DNA of 41,891 bases from Prochlorococcaceae cyanobacterium jk18x22bins.40. Its GTDB lineage: Bacteria; Cyanobacteriota; Cyanobacteriia; PCC-6307; Cyanobiaceae. Shown here piece after piece: positions 19,801 to 29,455 of this stretch. Each line of letters starts with the position of its first letter. Position 1 is the first letter of the stretch. The DNA is taken from the NCBI GenBank assembly GCA_022826155.1, contig JAJDVL010000036.1, positions 1 through 41,891 on the forward strand. Direction: 5' to 3'. Both the position numbers and the translations under genes were made by a program. The notes below the pieces were generated by a model that searched no databases, was not told the origin of the DNA, and was given only the letters and a program-made list of their open reading frames with translations.

Positions 19801-21189
19801 ATGGCCTCCTCGCCCACAACCGAAAACCTTGTTGTCATCGGCTCGGGGCCGGCGGGATACACCGCAGCCCTCTATGCCGCTCGCGCCAACCTGGCTCCCC
19901 TTCTCGTCACCGGCTTTCAGGAGGGGGGCATCCCCGGCGGTCAACTGATGACCACCACCCACGTGGAGAACTTTCCCGGTTTTCCCCAGGGCATCCTGGG
20001 TCCTGAACTCATGGACCGCATGAAGGCCCAGGCCGTGCGCTGGGGAACCCGTCTGCTGGAGGCCGATGCCGAGCAATTGGACCTGAGCCGGCGACCGTTC
20101 ACCATTCAGGCTCAGGGGCAGACCCAGCGCACCCACGCCGTGATCCTGGCCACAGGCGCCCGTGCCAACCGCCTTCACCTGCCCGGGGAAGAGCAGTTCT
20201 GGAGCCGGGGCATCAGTGCTTGCGCCGTATGCGACGGGGCCACGCCCCAATTCCGCAACGAACCCCTGGCCGTGGTTGGGGGTGGTGACTCGGCCTGTGA
20301 AGAAGCCCATGCCCTCACCAAGTACGGTTCCCGCGTGCATCTGATTGTGCGCAGGAACAAGCTGCGGGCCTCCAAGGCCATGGCGGACCGGTTGCTGGCC
20401 AACGATCAAATCACCATCCATTGGGAGCACGAGATTGTGGCCCTGCAGGGGGACGACTGGCTCGCGGCCGTTGAACTGCGCCACCGCCTTGACGGCAGCA
20501 CAACAACTCTTCCCGTGCGGGGGCTCTTTTATGCCATCGGCCATACCCCCAACACGGGGTTGGTCCAAGGACAACTTCCCCTGGACGGAGAAGGCTATCT
20601 GGTGCCCCAGCGGCCAGGACAGCCGGACACCGTCATCCCCGGCGTCTTCTGGGCTGGGGACGTGGGGGACCGTCGCTGGCGACAGGCCGTCACGGCGGCG
20701 GCCACCGGCTGTCAAGCAGCCCTCGCTGCCGAGGCATGGCTGACGGAGCAGAACCTGGCGGTGCCCGTATCCCGGAAGACGCCGGAGCCGGAGCCAGCCC
20801 CAACGCCCCAAACGGTCAGCCCCGCCACGGAGGAGACCTATTCTCCCTCAGTCCTCTGGCAGCAAGGCAGCTACGCCCTGCGTCGCCTCTACCATGAAAG
20901 CCCGGACCCGCTGGTGGTGATTTACACCGCCCCAGGGTGTGGCCCCTGCCATGTGCTCAAGCCCCAACTGAGGCGCGTGGTGGAGGAGCTGGCAGGTCAG
21001 GTGCATGCCGTCGAGATCAACATTGAGGCGGAGCCCGGGATTGCCCAGCAGGCTGGCGTATCAGGCACCCCCACCGCCCAGGTTTTTTACAAAAAGGAGC
21101 TACGGCACCAGTGGCGTGGCGTCAAGCAGCGGCGCACGATCCGCGCTGCATTGGAGAAGGTGTTGCCCCTGGCTGACGAGCAACGGTAA
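19801..21189 (+). CDS. trxB: NTRC-type thioredoxin reductase-thioredoxin fusion
   Basis: The protein joins an NADPH-dependent thioredoxin reductase to a C-terminal thioredoxin, as in NTRC, which reduces 2-Cys peroxiredoxins and other chloroplast-type targets. Of 462 residues, the first 310 or so form the reductase: FAD motif GSGPAG (14-19), redox pair CAVC (141-144), NADPH motif GGGDSACEEA and the AGDVGD flavin loop. A Pro/Thr-rich linker (about 325-345) leads to the thioredoxin domain with active site CGPC (380-383). The Trp that normally precedes CGPC is Gly here (APGCGPC), as in NTRC rather than classic thioredoxin. The stop abuts the infA stop. Confidence 0.95.
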   Translation: MASSPTTENLVVIGSGPAGYTAALYAARANLAPLLVTGFQEGGIPGGQLMTTTHVENFPGFPQGILGPELMDRMKAQAVRWGTRLLEADAEQLDLSRRPFTIQAQGQTQRTHAVILATGARANRLHLPGEEQFWSRGISACAVCDGATPQFRNEPLAVVGGGDSACEEAHALTKYGSRVHLIVRRNKLRASKAMADRLLANDQITIHWEHEIVALQGDDWLAAVELRHRLDGSTTTLPVRGLFYAIGHTPNTGLVQGQLPLDGEGYLVPQRPGQPDTVIPGVFWAGDVGDRRWRQAVTAAATGCQAALAAEAWLTEQNLAVPVSRKTPEPEPAPTPQTVSPATEETYSPSVLWQQGSYALRRLYHESPDPLVVIYTAPGCGPCHVLKPQLRRVVEELAGQVHAVEINIEAEPGIAQQAGVSGTPTAQVFYKKELRHQWRGVKQRRTIRAALEKVLPLADEQR

Positions 21190-21195
21190 TTACCG
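21184..21195. repeat. Palindrome over abutting trxB and infA stops
   Basis: cggtaattaccg is a perfect 12-base palindrome. It holds the TAA of trxB (21187-21189) and, on the other strand, the TAA of infA (21190-21192), with no base between the two genes. Confidence 0.85.
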
Positions 21196-21453
21196 GCGAC
21201 GTCCACCGGGGCGGTGGCCTCCACCGGCGCGGGGAGCGCCCATGTTGCGCTCCCGATAGGTGATGCGGCCGCGGGTGAGGTCATAGGGACTGATCTCCAC
21301 CGTCACCTTGTCCCCCGCCAGAAGCTTGATGCGGAACTTGGTGAGCTTGCCGGCGGCGCGGCACAGACATTGGTGTCCTTCCGGCTTGTCAAGGGTGACC
21401 ATGTAAAAGCCGTTGCCTTGTTCCCGTTCAATCACGCCAGAGGTTTCAATCAT
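21190..21453 (-). CDS. infA: Translation initiation factor IF-1
   Basis: IF-1 binds the 30S A site and helps IF-2 and IF-3 in initiation. The 87-residue protein has the OB-fold sequence GVIEREQGNGFYMVTLD, RAAGKLTKFRIKLLAGDKVTVEISPYDLTRGRITYR, all typical. The C-terminal tail (APRAGGGHRPGGRRR) is longer and more basic than the roughly 72-residue standard and is common in high-GC cyanobacteria. It starts with ATG at 21453, 73 bases after the stop of glutamate synthase, and ends exactly next to trxB. Confidence 0.96.
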   Translation of the reverse strand: MIETSGVIEREQGNGFYMVTLDKPEGHQCLCRAAGKLTKFRIKLLAGDKVTVEISPYDLTRGRITYRERNMGAPRAGGGHRPGGRRR

Positions 21454-21526
21454 GGTTGAGCCATGGGAAAGACAACATCATGGGCAAGCCCAATCCGGAC
21501 AGAGCCAAGTATGGAACATCAGCTTA

Positions 21527-24500
21527 TCAGGCTCGCACAGGGGCATCGGCGATGGCTGCTCCAGTCTGGACAGGAGATGGGGACAGCCCCAAGATTTCCT
21601 CCTCGGCGGGGGGGACCAGAGCGATGAAACGGGATTGCTGCTCATCCCACTGCGCCAGAATTTCCCCGGCCCTGGGGCTGCCTGTGGCCACCAGATGGGC
21701 TTCCAGCAGGGTCTTGAGTTGACCCGCCAGCACCGCAGATTCCACCAAGCTGCGCAGCTTGACGGTATCCCTGTTAATGCGCACGGCTGTGGTGTCGTCC
21801 TGTTGGAGCAAGTAGGCCACCCCACCCGTCATGCCAGCAGCCACGTTGCGTCCCGTGGGACCCAGCACCACAATCACCCCACCCGTCATGTACTCGCAGC
21901 AGTGATCTCCGGCACCCTCCACGACAGCCTGGGCGCCACTGTTGCGCACCCCGAAACGCTCACCGGCCCGCCCATGGGCAAATAGTTGTCCCCCCGTGGC
22001 TCCGTACAGGCAGGTGTTGCCCAGGATCACGTGGTTGCCCGCTTGCAGACTGGAAGCTCTGGGGGGCACGATCACCAGGCGTCCCCCGTTCATGCCCTTG
22101 CCCACGTAGTCGTTGGCTTCCCCATGGAGCACCATATCCAGACCCTGGATACAGAACGCACCGAAGCTCTGCCCCGCACAGCCGCGGAAGCGCAATTGCA
22201 ACTGACCACCAAACCCCCGATTGCCGTGCCGTGCCGCAATCAACCCGGCCAGGCGCGCCCCCACGCTGCGGTCCGTATTGGCAATCTCCAGATCCACGGT
22301 CATGGAACCATGCTGGTCCACGGCCTGCTGAAGGGCGGGGTCCGTCAACAGCTCATCCAACAGGATTGGTCCATTGTCATGGGCCTCAACATCATGTTTG
22401 AGCCAGCTTTGGTCATGGGCCTTGGTCATGGGCTGCAGCAGGCTGCCCATGTCCACCCCGCGGGTTTTGTGCAGGGTGACGTTGCGGGTGGCCAGCAGGT
22501 CCGTGCGGCCAATCAGGTCGTCCATGGATCGCAGGCCCAGGCGGCTGATGATCTGGCGCACCTCTTCCGCCACATGGAGGAAGAAGTTGACCACGTGCTC
22601 GGGCAACCCCACAAACCGGCGCCGCAGGGCTTCCTTCTGGGTGGCCACGCCAACGGGGCAAGTGTTGGTGTGACATACCCGGGCCATGATGCAACCCTCG
22701 GCGATCATGGCCACCGAGCCGAACCCAAACTCCTCGGCACCCAGCAGGGCGGCAATCACCACGTCCCAACCGGTCTTCAGGCCACCGTCAGTCCGCAGGA
22801 TCACCCGCTGGCGCAAACCGTTGTCCAGCAAGCATCGGTGGACCTCCGCCAGACCCAGTTCCCAGGGAACACCCGCATGCTTGATGGAGCTGAGGGGTGA
22901 AGCGCCGGTGCCGCCGTCATGGCCGGAGATCTGAATCACGTCGGCGTTGGCCTTGGCCACCCCGGCAGCAATGGTGCCAATGCCGATTTCCGCCACCAGC
23001 TTGACCGACACCTTGGCAGTGGGATGGACTTGGTGGAGGTCGTGAATGAGCTGGGCCAGGTCCTCGATGGAATAGATGTCGTGGTGCGGCGGGGGTGAGA
23101 TGAGAGGCACCCCGGGCTTGCTGTTGCGCAGCCCGGCAATGTAGGCATCCACCTTGGTTCCAGGAAGCTGACCCCCTTCCCCGGGTTTTGCCCCTTGCGC
23201 CACCTTGATTTCCAACTGTTGCCCCGAGCGTAGATAAGCCGGCGTCACGCCAAAGCGCCCGGACGCCACCTGTTTGATGGCGGAGCAGGCTGTGTCGCCA
23301 GGGCGCAGACCCCGCAGGTGGGGCAGGGTGGGGGAGCGACCTGTCTCGTCCACGTCGGTGAGCGCACCGTAGCGCACCGGATCTTCCCCGCCTTCACCAC
23401 TGTTGCTCTTGCCGCCAATGCGGTTGAGGGCAACGGCCAGGGTTTCATGGGCCTCGCGGGAGAGGGCCCCCAGGCTCATGCCACCGGTGCAGAAGCGCCG
23501 GCAGATCTGAGCAGCATTTTCCACTTCCTCCAGAGGGGTTGGGGATTGGGCCACACGGAACTCCAGAAGGTCCCGTAGGGTGGTGGGGGGACGCTGCTCC
23601 AGCAGGTGCTGGTACGTGGCGAAGTGGTCATAGCCTGGCCCTTGGGCAAGGGCCTTGTGAAGCACCTTGGCCATCTCCGGACTGTTGAGGTGATATTCGG
23701 CCCCGGTGCGGTATTGCACAAAGCCCATGAACTCCAACTTGCTACGACTCAATTCGGGGAAAGCCTTGCTGTGGAAGGCCAGGGTCTCACTCGCCAACTC
23801 CGGGAAGGTGAGGCCTGCCACACGGCTGGTGGTGCCACGGAAGGCCGTAGCAATCAAATCCGCCCCAATGCCCACGGCTTCAAAGATTTGAGCGCCGTGA
23901 TAACTGGACAACAGGGAGATGCCGATTTTCGAGAGGATTTTCCGCAGGCCCGCCTCCAGCGCATGGCGCACGTTGGCTTGGGCCTGGGACGCATCCATGG
24001 CGGGCAGCTTGCCCCGCTCAATGAGCTTGACGGTGCGGGGATGGTTGAGCCAGTGACGGGTGGTCTCCCACGTGAGCCACGGGCAAACGCCACTGGCGCC
24101 ATAGCCAATCAGGCAAGCCAGGTGATGAGTGGTCCAGCATTGCGCCGTCTCCACCACCAGGGAAGCCCGCAGTCGCAAGCCTGCACGAATCAGGTGGTGG
24201 TGAACGGCACCCGTGGCCAGCAGCGGCGGAATGATGCTGCGCATGGGGCCGAGGCCACCATCCTGACGATCCGAGAGGACGAGAATCTCCGCGCCGCGAC
24301 GCACCGCCTGCTCCGCTTGCTGGCAGAGTTGCTGCACGGCCTCCTGCAGGCCGTCAGGACCCGTGGCAACAGTAAATAAGGTGCTGAGATGGTGACAGCT
24401 CCAGGCCGATGCACGCAACCGGCTCAGTTCAGCCTCGTTGAGCAAAGGTGAGGGGAGATCCAGGCGGCGCGCTCCCTGGGCTGATGGCTCCAATGCCGAT

Positions 24501-26170
24501 CCACGGGAGCCCAGGTGAACCGCAAGGCTCATCACCAACTCTTCCCGCAGGGGGTCAATGGGGGGATTGGTGACCTGGGCAAACCGCTGCTTGAAGTAGT
24601 CGTACAGCAGGTGGGGCTTGCTGGAGAGAACGGCCAAGGGGATGTCGTCACCCATGCAAAAGGTGGGCTCCTTCCTCTTGCCGGCCATGTCCTCGATGAT
24701 GAGGTCCAAATCTTCGGCGGTGAAGCCAACGGCAGTCTGCAATTGCAGCAGTTCCAGGTTGCTGAACTGCGGTTCCGTGCGCCAGGCTTGTGGTGCAAGC
24801 TGTTGACGCAGTTGCAGCCATTGGCCGTAGGGATAGCGACTGGCCGCTTCTTCCTTCACCTCCCAGTTGCGCAGCAGACGGCCCTTCTCCAGATCAACGG
24901 CCAACATCTGACCAGGCCCCAAGCGACCCTTCTCCACAATGGCGGTCTCGTCCAGGTCAATCACACCAGTCTCGGTGCCCATGACCACCAGGCCGTCCCG
25001 GGTCACACAGTAGCGCGCCGGACGCAGGCCGTTGCGATCAAGGCAGGCCCCAATCCAGCGCCCATCGGTGAACGCCAACAAAGCAGGGCCATCCCAGGCT
25101 TCCTGAATGCCAGCCCAATAAGCATAGAAGTCCTGCAGTTGTTGACGATTCTCCAGCTCCGGTTGCTGCTGAAACGCTTCCGGCACCAGGGTCATCAGGC
25201 TTTCGACAATGGGGCGACCGCTGCGCACCATCAACTCCAACATGCCGTCCAGGTTGGCGGAATCGCTGAAGGCTGGATTCACCACAGGGTGCAAGTCCGA
25301 TGCGGCGTCCCCCCAGACCCGCTTGAGGCCGTCCTGGGCTGCCAGGGCCCAGTTGATGTTGCCCAGCAGGGTGTTGATTTCACCGTTGTGGCCCAACAGG
25401 CGCATGGGCTGGGCCAGGGGCCAGCGGGGCAAGGTGTTGGTGCTGAAGCGCCGGTGATAGACCGCGTAGGGGACGGCAAAGCGCTCGTCTTGCAGGTCCC
25501 TGTAGAAGACCGGCAGCACCTCGGAGCGCACCATGCCCTTGTAGACCATCGTGCGGGTGCTCAAGGAGGCGAAGGAGACATGGCGACTCAACGCCGTTCC
25601 CAAAACTTGGCCCAACTGGGCTCCAATGCGGCGGCGGCAACGGAACAGCAAGCGCTCAAACTCCTCCTGATCCCCATGGCACTGATCCATGGAGAGGAGC
25701 CACTGTTCAATCACCGGACAGCTTGCGGCTGCCATGGGACCCAGAACATCCCGATCAACGGGCACCACGCGCCAGCCATGGCTGTGGAGCCCCAGTTGGG
25801 CCGCCTGTTCCTCACAAAGACGGCGTGTGGTGGAGCGCGCCTCGTCGTCCCTGGGCAGAAAAACCATGCCCAAGGCGGGAATGCTCTCATTCGGCAATGC
25901 TGCTACAGCGGGCCAGAGCGTCTTCAGCAGGGGCCAGGGAATGGCGCAGAGCACGCCTGCCCCGTCGCCGGAGTCCCGGTCACCGCCACAGCCGCCCCGG
26001 TGCTCCATGCAGCCCAGGCCCCGCAGGGCTTGCTGCAAGATCCAGTGGCTCGCCTGGCCGTCCAGCCGGGCCAGAAAACCAACGCCACAGCCGTCCCGCT
26101 CCCGTTCCAGCCAATCAGGCCCCGAAGAATCCCGGTAAGGCCAGACAAAACAGCGTGATGGTGTGGACAT
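21527..26170 (-). CDS. glsF: Glutamate synthase, ferredoxin-type large enzyme
   Basis: This enzyme makes glutamate from glutamine and 2-oxoglutarate (GS-GOGAT cycle), probably with reduced ferredoxin. The 1547-residue protein has an N-terminal Ntn amidotransferase domain whose Cys28 (ERDGCGVGF) is the expected catalytic residue after removal of a propeptide, a central domain, the FMN-binding synthase domain (ISGHDGGTGASP, RTDGGLKTGWDV), the 3Fe-4S cysteines in ARVCHTNTCPVGVA and a C-terminal beta-helix rich in Gly. No gltD-like small subunit is adjacent, which favours the ferredoxin form. ATG at 26170 is preferred; an in-frame ATG at 26197 would add nine residues. It diverges from the glycosidase gene. 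Confidence 0.95.
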   Translation of the reverse strand: MSTPSRCFVWPYRDSSGPDWLERERDGCGVGFLARLDGQASHWILQQALRGLGCMEHRGGCGGDRDSGDGAGVLCAIPWPLLKTLWPAVAALPNESIPALGMVFLPRDDEARSTTRRLCEEQAAQLGLHSHGWRVVPVDRDVLGPMAAASCPVIEQWLLSMDQCHGDQEEFERLLFRCRRRIGAQLGQVLGTALSRHVSFASLSTRTMVYKGMVRSEVLPVFYRDLQDERFAVPYAVYHRRFSTNTLPRWPLAQPMRLLGHNGEINTLLGNINWALAAQDGLKRVWGDAASDLHPVVNPAFSDSANLDGMLELMVRSGRPIVESLMTLVPEAFQQQPELENRQQLQDFYAYWAGIQEAWDGPALLAFTDGRWIGACLDRNGLRPARYCVTRDGLVVMGTETGVIDLDETAIVEKGRLGPGQMLAVDLEKGRLLRNWEVKEEAASRYPYGQWLQLRQQLAPQAWRTEPQFSNLELLQLQTAVGFTAEDLDLIIEDMAGKRKEPTFCMGDDIPLAVLSSKPHLLYDYFKQRFAQVTNPPIDPLREELVMSLAVHLGSRGSALEPSAQGARRLDLPSPLLNEAELSRLRASAWSCHHLSTLFTVATGPDGLQEAVQQLCQQAEQAVRRGAEILVLSDRQDGGLGPMRSIIPPLLATGAVHHHLIRAGLRLRASLVVETAQCWTTHHLACLIGYGASGVCPWLTWETTRHWLNHPRTVKLIERGKLPAMDASQAQANVRHALEAGLRKILSKIGISLLSSYHGAQIFEAVGIGADLIATAFRGTTSRVAGLTFPELASETLAFHSKAFPELSRSKLEFMGFVQYRTGAEYHLNSPEMAKVLHKALAQGPGYDHFATYQHLLEQRPPTTLRDLLEFRVAQSPTPLEEVENAAQICRRFCTGGMSLGALSREAHETLAVALNRIGGKSNSGEGGEDPVRYGALTDVDETGRSPTLPHLRGLRPGDTACSAIKQVASGRFGVTPAYLRSGQQLEIKVAQGAKPGEGGQLPGTKVDAYIAGLRNSKPGVPLISPPPHHDIYSIEDLAQLIHDLHQVHPTAKVSVKLVAEIGIGTIAAGVAKANADVIQISGHDGGTGASPLSSIKHAGVPWELGLAEVHRCLLDNGLRQRVILRTDGGLKTGWDVVIAALLGAEEFGFGSVAMIAEGCIMARVCHTNTCPVGVATQKEALRRRFVGLPEHVVNFFLHVAEEVRQIISRLGLRSMDDLIGRTDLLATRNVTLHKTRGVDMGSLLQPMTKAHDQSWLKHDVEAHDNGPILLDELLTDPALQQAVDQHGSMTVDLEIANTDRSVGARLAGLIAARHGNRGFGGQLQLRFRGCAGQSFGAFCIQGLDMVLHGEANDYVGKGMNGGRLVIVPPRASSLQAGNHVILGNTCLYGATGGQLFAHGRAGERFGVRNSGAQAVVEGAGDHCCEYMTGGVIVVLGPTGRNVAAGMTGGVAYLLQQDDTTAVRINRDTVKLRSLVESAVLAGQLKTLLEAHLVATGSPRAGEILAQWDEQQSRFIALVPPAEEEILGLSPSPVQTGAAIADAPVRA

Positions 26171-26206
26171 TAGCAATGACCGGACTTTAGACTTCAAGGC
26201 TAGCTG

Positions 26207-26232
26207 CGAAGACGCAAATCACAGCGTCTTCG
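26207..26232. promoter_or_regulatory. Inverted repeat between glsF and the glycosidase gene
   Basis: cgaagacgc and gcgtcttcg are exact complements around aaatcaca, within the 81-base divergent region. The position, 37 bases before one start and 19 before the other, would suit an operator or a 5' leader hairpin. I found no GTA-N8-TAC NtcA site here. Confidence 0.6.
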
Positions 26233-26251
26233 ACCTTGGTTGTTCCGGTCA

Positions 26252-28105
26252 ATGCCTGCTGCTGTTGAACGATTTGCAGTACTGAGCCTTCTAAGTTCCT
26301 TGCTTCTCGGCCCGCTTGCTCCAGCCCGTGGACAGAGTCCGGCGGCCCCACCGGCTCCACCACCAACCCCTCAACACACCGAGCCGTTTCAGACCACGCC
26401 TCCGCCGCTGCAACCGTTTCAGGATGCAGAGAGAGGATCTGCGGTTGTCACCGGGGACAGCATTGCGCTGAATGGTGCTGAACTGGATGTCCCATGGCGT
26501 CTTGAAGGCGAGTCGGAGTCCAGTCAACGCCTTTTTGTCCCGGTTGACATCCTGGTCGATCAACTGGGGATCGAGGTGAATCCCGTGGCCGACGGTTTGC
26601 AGTTGGCCTGGTTTGGTCATGTCTTTCCCGTTGAGGAGGCCCATCCTCCCCTGGCAGACGAGCCTGCTGTGGACGTTGCGCCCCTGGCGCGGCGCTTCCG
26701 TTGGCAGTTCGGAGCCGTTGATGCCCGGTTGAATCTGCGGATTCCACCACCACGGCTGATCAACGTGCGGCTGGTGCAATCCACTGAACGGGTACGGATT
26801 GTTCTGGACCTCCTGGGACCGGCTCCTTTTCGTCGTCAGGATGAGGAGCTGCTGATAGAGATGAGCTCCCGGGACGTGCATTTGCGGGAAATGGAGACCC
26901 TCGGTATTCCCCACCAGTGGACACCGGGGCTGCTGAGGCTGAACACAGCGGCCTTCAGTCCCAACAGCCATATCCGTTCTCTTGGCGGTCCAGAGCGCAT
27001 CGTAATGGACTTGTCCTATGAAGACTTTCTCGCCCTGCGGGTTCCGGGGGCAACCAACCAGGATATTTTCTCGCCGTCCAAACAGTTTCAACTGGCCACC
27101 AGGGTGATGACCCTTGGGGATCTCAGGTTTCGCGTCCATAGTGTGGCCTTGGATCTCGATCTCACCAACCTCGCCGTCACCATGGTGCCCTTGACCAGGG
27201 CTGACGGCATGGACGAACTCAACCCTCTCCATGCACTGGCCAAAACCTGGCAAGCGGACCTGGCCATCAATGGAGGCTATTTCAATCGCGTTCGCAAGCT
27301 TCCCCTGGGCGCCATCAAACGGCGAGACCATTGGTTGTCCGGGCCGATTCTGGGCCGTGGCGCCATTGGCTGGGGATCAGGGGAGCGGCCGGTCTTTGGG
27401 CGGTTGATCATGGAAGAAACGGTGACAGGACCCGGAGGCCCTTTCCCCCTGAGCCATCTGAACAGCGGCTATGCCCAGGCAGGGGTGGCCCGCTATACCC
27501 ACCATTGGGGCAGCCACTATCACCCCCTGACCCAAGGCGAGACGGGGATTCTGGTTCAGGAGAACCGGGTGGTGCGTCACTTTGCCGCCTTCCAGTTGAA
27601 GAATGGCGTTGCCCTGACACCAGAAAGCTGGTTGCTGGTGGCCCGTTACGGCGCCGCCCTACCGCTGCGTCTCGGTGACTCTGTTGCCCTCAGTCAACGT
27701 CTGACCCCTGGCGTCTTCGCTCAGCAGCCCCATGTAATGGGGGCAGGCCCCCTGCTCCTTCTAGGCAACCGCCCCGTGCTGAATCCTGGCCTGGAGCACT
27801 TCAGCAGCCAATTCCAACGGCAGAAGGCGCCACGAAGCGTGGTGGCCTGGGGGCAAGGCCGGTTGTGGCTCTTCACCATTCAAGGCCTGGGCAACCCTGG
27901 ACCCACCCTCCAGCAGACCACGCAACTGGCTCGGCAGTTGGGCATGGAAGACGCCCTCAATCTTGATGGCGGCAGTTCCACAACCTTGGTGGTCCAAGGC
28001 GTCACAGCCGTGCGGGGGCGGGGGGTGAATGCCCGCGTTCATAATGGTTTGGGTGTGGTGGTCGGACGGCCACCGGACAAGAGTGGCCCACAGAGCAGCA
28101 ACTGA
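26252..28105 (+). CDS. Exported phosphodiester glycosidase (NAGPA/DUF2233) domain protein
   Basis: The 617-residue protein has an N-terminal signal peptide (AVLSLLSSLLLGPLAPARG), a Pro-rich linker, a segment like a copper-amine-oxidase-N/AMIN fold (ALNGAELDVPWRLEG, LFVPVDILVDQLG; then LVQSTERVRIVLDL), and a C-terminal NAGPA-type domain with ADLAINGGYFNRV, LNLDGGSSTTLVVQG and VHNGLGVVVG. Such domains cleave sugar-phosphodiester links and occur in exopolysaccharide or cell-wall proteins. A periplasmic or outer-surface role in envelope glycan processing is the likely use, but the substrate is unknown. ATG at 26252 is preferred over TTG at 26240. Confidence 0.88.
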   Translation: MPAAVERFAVLSLLSSLLLGPLAPARGQSPAAPPAPPPTPQHTEPFQTTPPPLQPFQDAERGSAVVTGDSIALNGAELDVPWRLEGESESSQRLFVPVDILVDQLGIEVNPVADGLQLAWFGHVFPVEEAHPPLADEPAVDVAPLARRFRWQFGAVDARLNLRIPPPRLINVRLVQSTERVRIVLDLLGPAPFRRQDEELLIEMSSRDVHLREMETLGIPHQWTPGLLRLNTAAFSPNSHIRSLGGPERIVMDLSYEDFLALRVPGATNQDIFSPSKQFQLATRVMTLGDLRFRVHSVALDLDLTNLAVTMVPLTRADGMDELNPLHALAKTWQADLAINGGYFNRVRKLPLGAIKRRDHWLSGPILGRGAIGWGSGERPVFGRLIMEETVTGPGGPFPLSHLNSGYAQAGVARYTHHWGSHYHPLTQGETGILVQENRVVRHFAAFQLKNGVALTPESWLLVARYGAALPLRLGDSVALSQRLTPGVFAQQPHVMGAGPLLLLGNRPVLNPGLEHFSSQFQRQKAPRSVVAWGQGRLWLFTIQGLGNPGPTLQQTTQLARQLGMEDALNLDGGSSTTLVVQGVTAVRGRGVNARVHNGLGVVVGRPPDKSGPQSSN

Positions 28106-28114
28106 GCAACCACC

Positions 28115-28492
28115 ATGGCCCGGCACGCCCCGTTCCACATCACTCCCCAGGCCGCCGCGGAACTCAGCCGCCAAGCGGCGCTCACGTCCTGTCCAGGGGT
28201 TGCCAGCCTGGAACTTCAGCCCGGCGGATGCCAGAGTTGGGTGCTGGTTATCCGCGCCGGTGTTGTTGTGGGTGAGCCCATGGCGCGAACGGACGGCATG
28301 ACCCTTTGGGCGCACCAGGACACCGTCAACCAACTGGAATCCATGCAGTTGGACCACCACCACGACCTGCGCGGTGGCGGCTTCATCCTGCGCGGCCCCA
28401 AGGACGTGCGGTTTTGCACCTGTGGCATTGCCTTCAGTCGCCCAGGCAAGGGCGTCAACCAAGAAAAGGGCAATGATGCGGTAAAGTTGTAG
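28115..28492 (+). CDS. HesB/IscA-type A-type iron-sulfur carrier protein
   Basis: A-type carriers hold Fe-S clusters or iron and pass them to apo-proteins. The 125-residue protein has a first cysteine at 39 (PGGCQSW) and the C-terminal pair Cys101-Thr-Cys103 (FCTCGIAF), the C-x~60-CxC layout, with CTCG where the textbook form is CGCG. Its C-terminus runs on to GNDAVKL. It sits 9 bases after the glycosidase gene and 37 bases before rpsL, on the same strand, a placement I recall from marine Synechococcus. Confidence 0.85.
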   Translation: MARHAPFHITPQAAAELSRQAALTSCPGVASLELQPGGCQSWVLVIRAGVVVGEPMARTDGMTLWAHQDTVNQLESMQLDHHHDLRGGGFILRGPKDVRFCTCGIAFSRPGKGVNQEKGNDAVKL

Positions 28493-28529
28493 ATTGTGCG
28501 ACCCCGCCGCGGTTTATCACCAGGCCTCA

Positions 28530-28904
28530 ATGCCCACAATCCAGCAACTCATCCGCACCGAGCGCTCTCGGCTGAGAGACAAGACCAAATCTCCCGCCCT
28601 GCGATCTTGCCCCGGGCGTCGCGGTGTGTGTACCCGGGTGTACACGTCAACGCCCAAAAAACCCAACTCCGCCCTGCGGAAAGTGGCGCGGGTGCGGCTC
28701 ACCTCGGGTTTCGAGGTGACGGCCTACATCGGTGGCGAAGGTCATAACCTGCAGGAACACTCCGTGGTGCTGATTCGGGGGGGACGGGTCAAGGATCTGC
28801 CAGGTGTGCGCTATCACATCATTCGCGGCACCCTGGATACGGCAGGGGTCAAGGACCGTCGCCAATCCCGCTCCAAATACGGGGCAAAGCAGCCCAAGGA
28901 GTGA
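28530..28904 (+). CDS. rpsL: 30S ribosomal protein S12
   Basis: S12 lies at the decoding centre. The 124-residue protein has the hallmark [20 protein letters not shown] (residues 41-60) and [20 protein letters not shown]. The lysines usually changed in streptomycin resistance are intact (in PKKPNSA and in [10 protein letters not shown]). The ATG at 28530 gives the normal MPTIQQLIR start; a longer frame from 28494 is not credible. It opens the rpsL-rpsG-fusA-tuf-rpsJ group. Confidence 0.98.
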   Translation: MPTIQQLIRTERSRLRDKTKSPALRSCPGRRGVCTRVYTSTPKKPNSALRKVARVRLTSGFEVTAYIGGEGHNLQEHSVVLIRGGRVKDLPGVRYHIIRGTLDTAGVKDRRQSRSKYGAKQPKE

Positions 28905-28973
28905 CCCGACCCAAGGGCTGCCCCGTCGTTGTCCATCTTCTCACCCTCACTGATTTTCCCCTGTCTCTACCCC

Positions 28974-29444
28974 ATGTCCCGCCGCAATACCGCCGAGAAG
29001 CGTCCTGTGACGCCCGATCCACGTTTCAACAACCGTTTGGCCGCCATGTTGGTGGCCAGGCTCATGAAAAGCGGAAAGAAGTCCACGGCCCAGAGAATCT
29101 TGTATGAAGCCCTGGATCTGGTGGGCGAGCGCACAGGTAATGATCCCGTCGCCCTGTTCGAGACCGCCATCTGCAACATCACCCCCCTTGTGGAAGTGCG
29201 TGCTCGGCGGGTGGGTGGCGCCACCTATCAAGTTCCCATGGAGGTGCGCCCGGAGCGGGGTACAGCCATGGCCTTGCGCTGGCTGGTGAACTACTCCCGA
29301 GCCCGCTCCGGGCGCTCCATGGCCCAGAAGCTGGCAGGGGAGTTGATGGATGCCGCCAATGAAGCCGGCAGTGCCGTCCGCAAGCGGGAAGAAACCCACA
29401 AGATGGCGGAAGCCAACAAAGCCTTTGCCCACTACCGCTACTGA
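28974..29444 (+). CDS. rpsG: 30S ribosomal protein S7
   Basis: S7 starts assembly of the 30S head by binding 16S rRNA; in enteric bacteria it also represses its own operon. The 156-residue protein has the standard [42 protein letters not shown] opening (in pieces) and the [21 protein letters not shown] and [15 protein letters not shown] ends. It follows rpsL by 69 bases. A strong hairpin starts 11 bases after its stop. Confidence 0.98.
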   Translation: MSRRNTAEKRPVTPDPRFNNRLAAMLVARLMKSGKKSTAQRILYEALDLVGERTGNDPVALFETAICNITPLVEVRARRVGGATYQVPMEVRPERGTAMALRWLVNYSRARSGRSMAQKLAGELMDAANEAGSAVRKREETHKMAEANKAFAHYRY

Positions 29445-29455
29445 CGGACCTGATG

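Noticed and set aside
24515-26158. Open frame of 547 codons opposite glutamate synthase
   Set aside because: Antisense shadow of a gene with clear GOGAT motifs.
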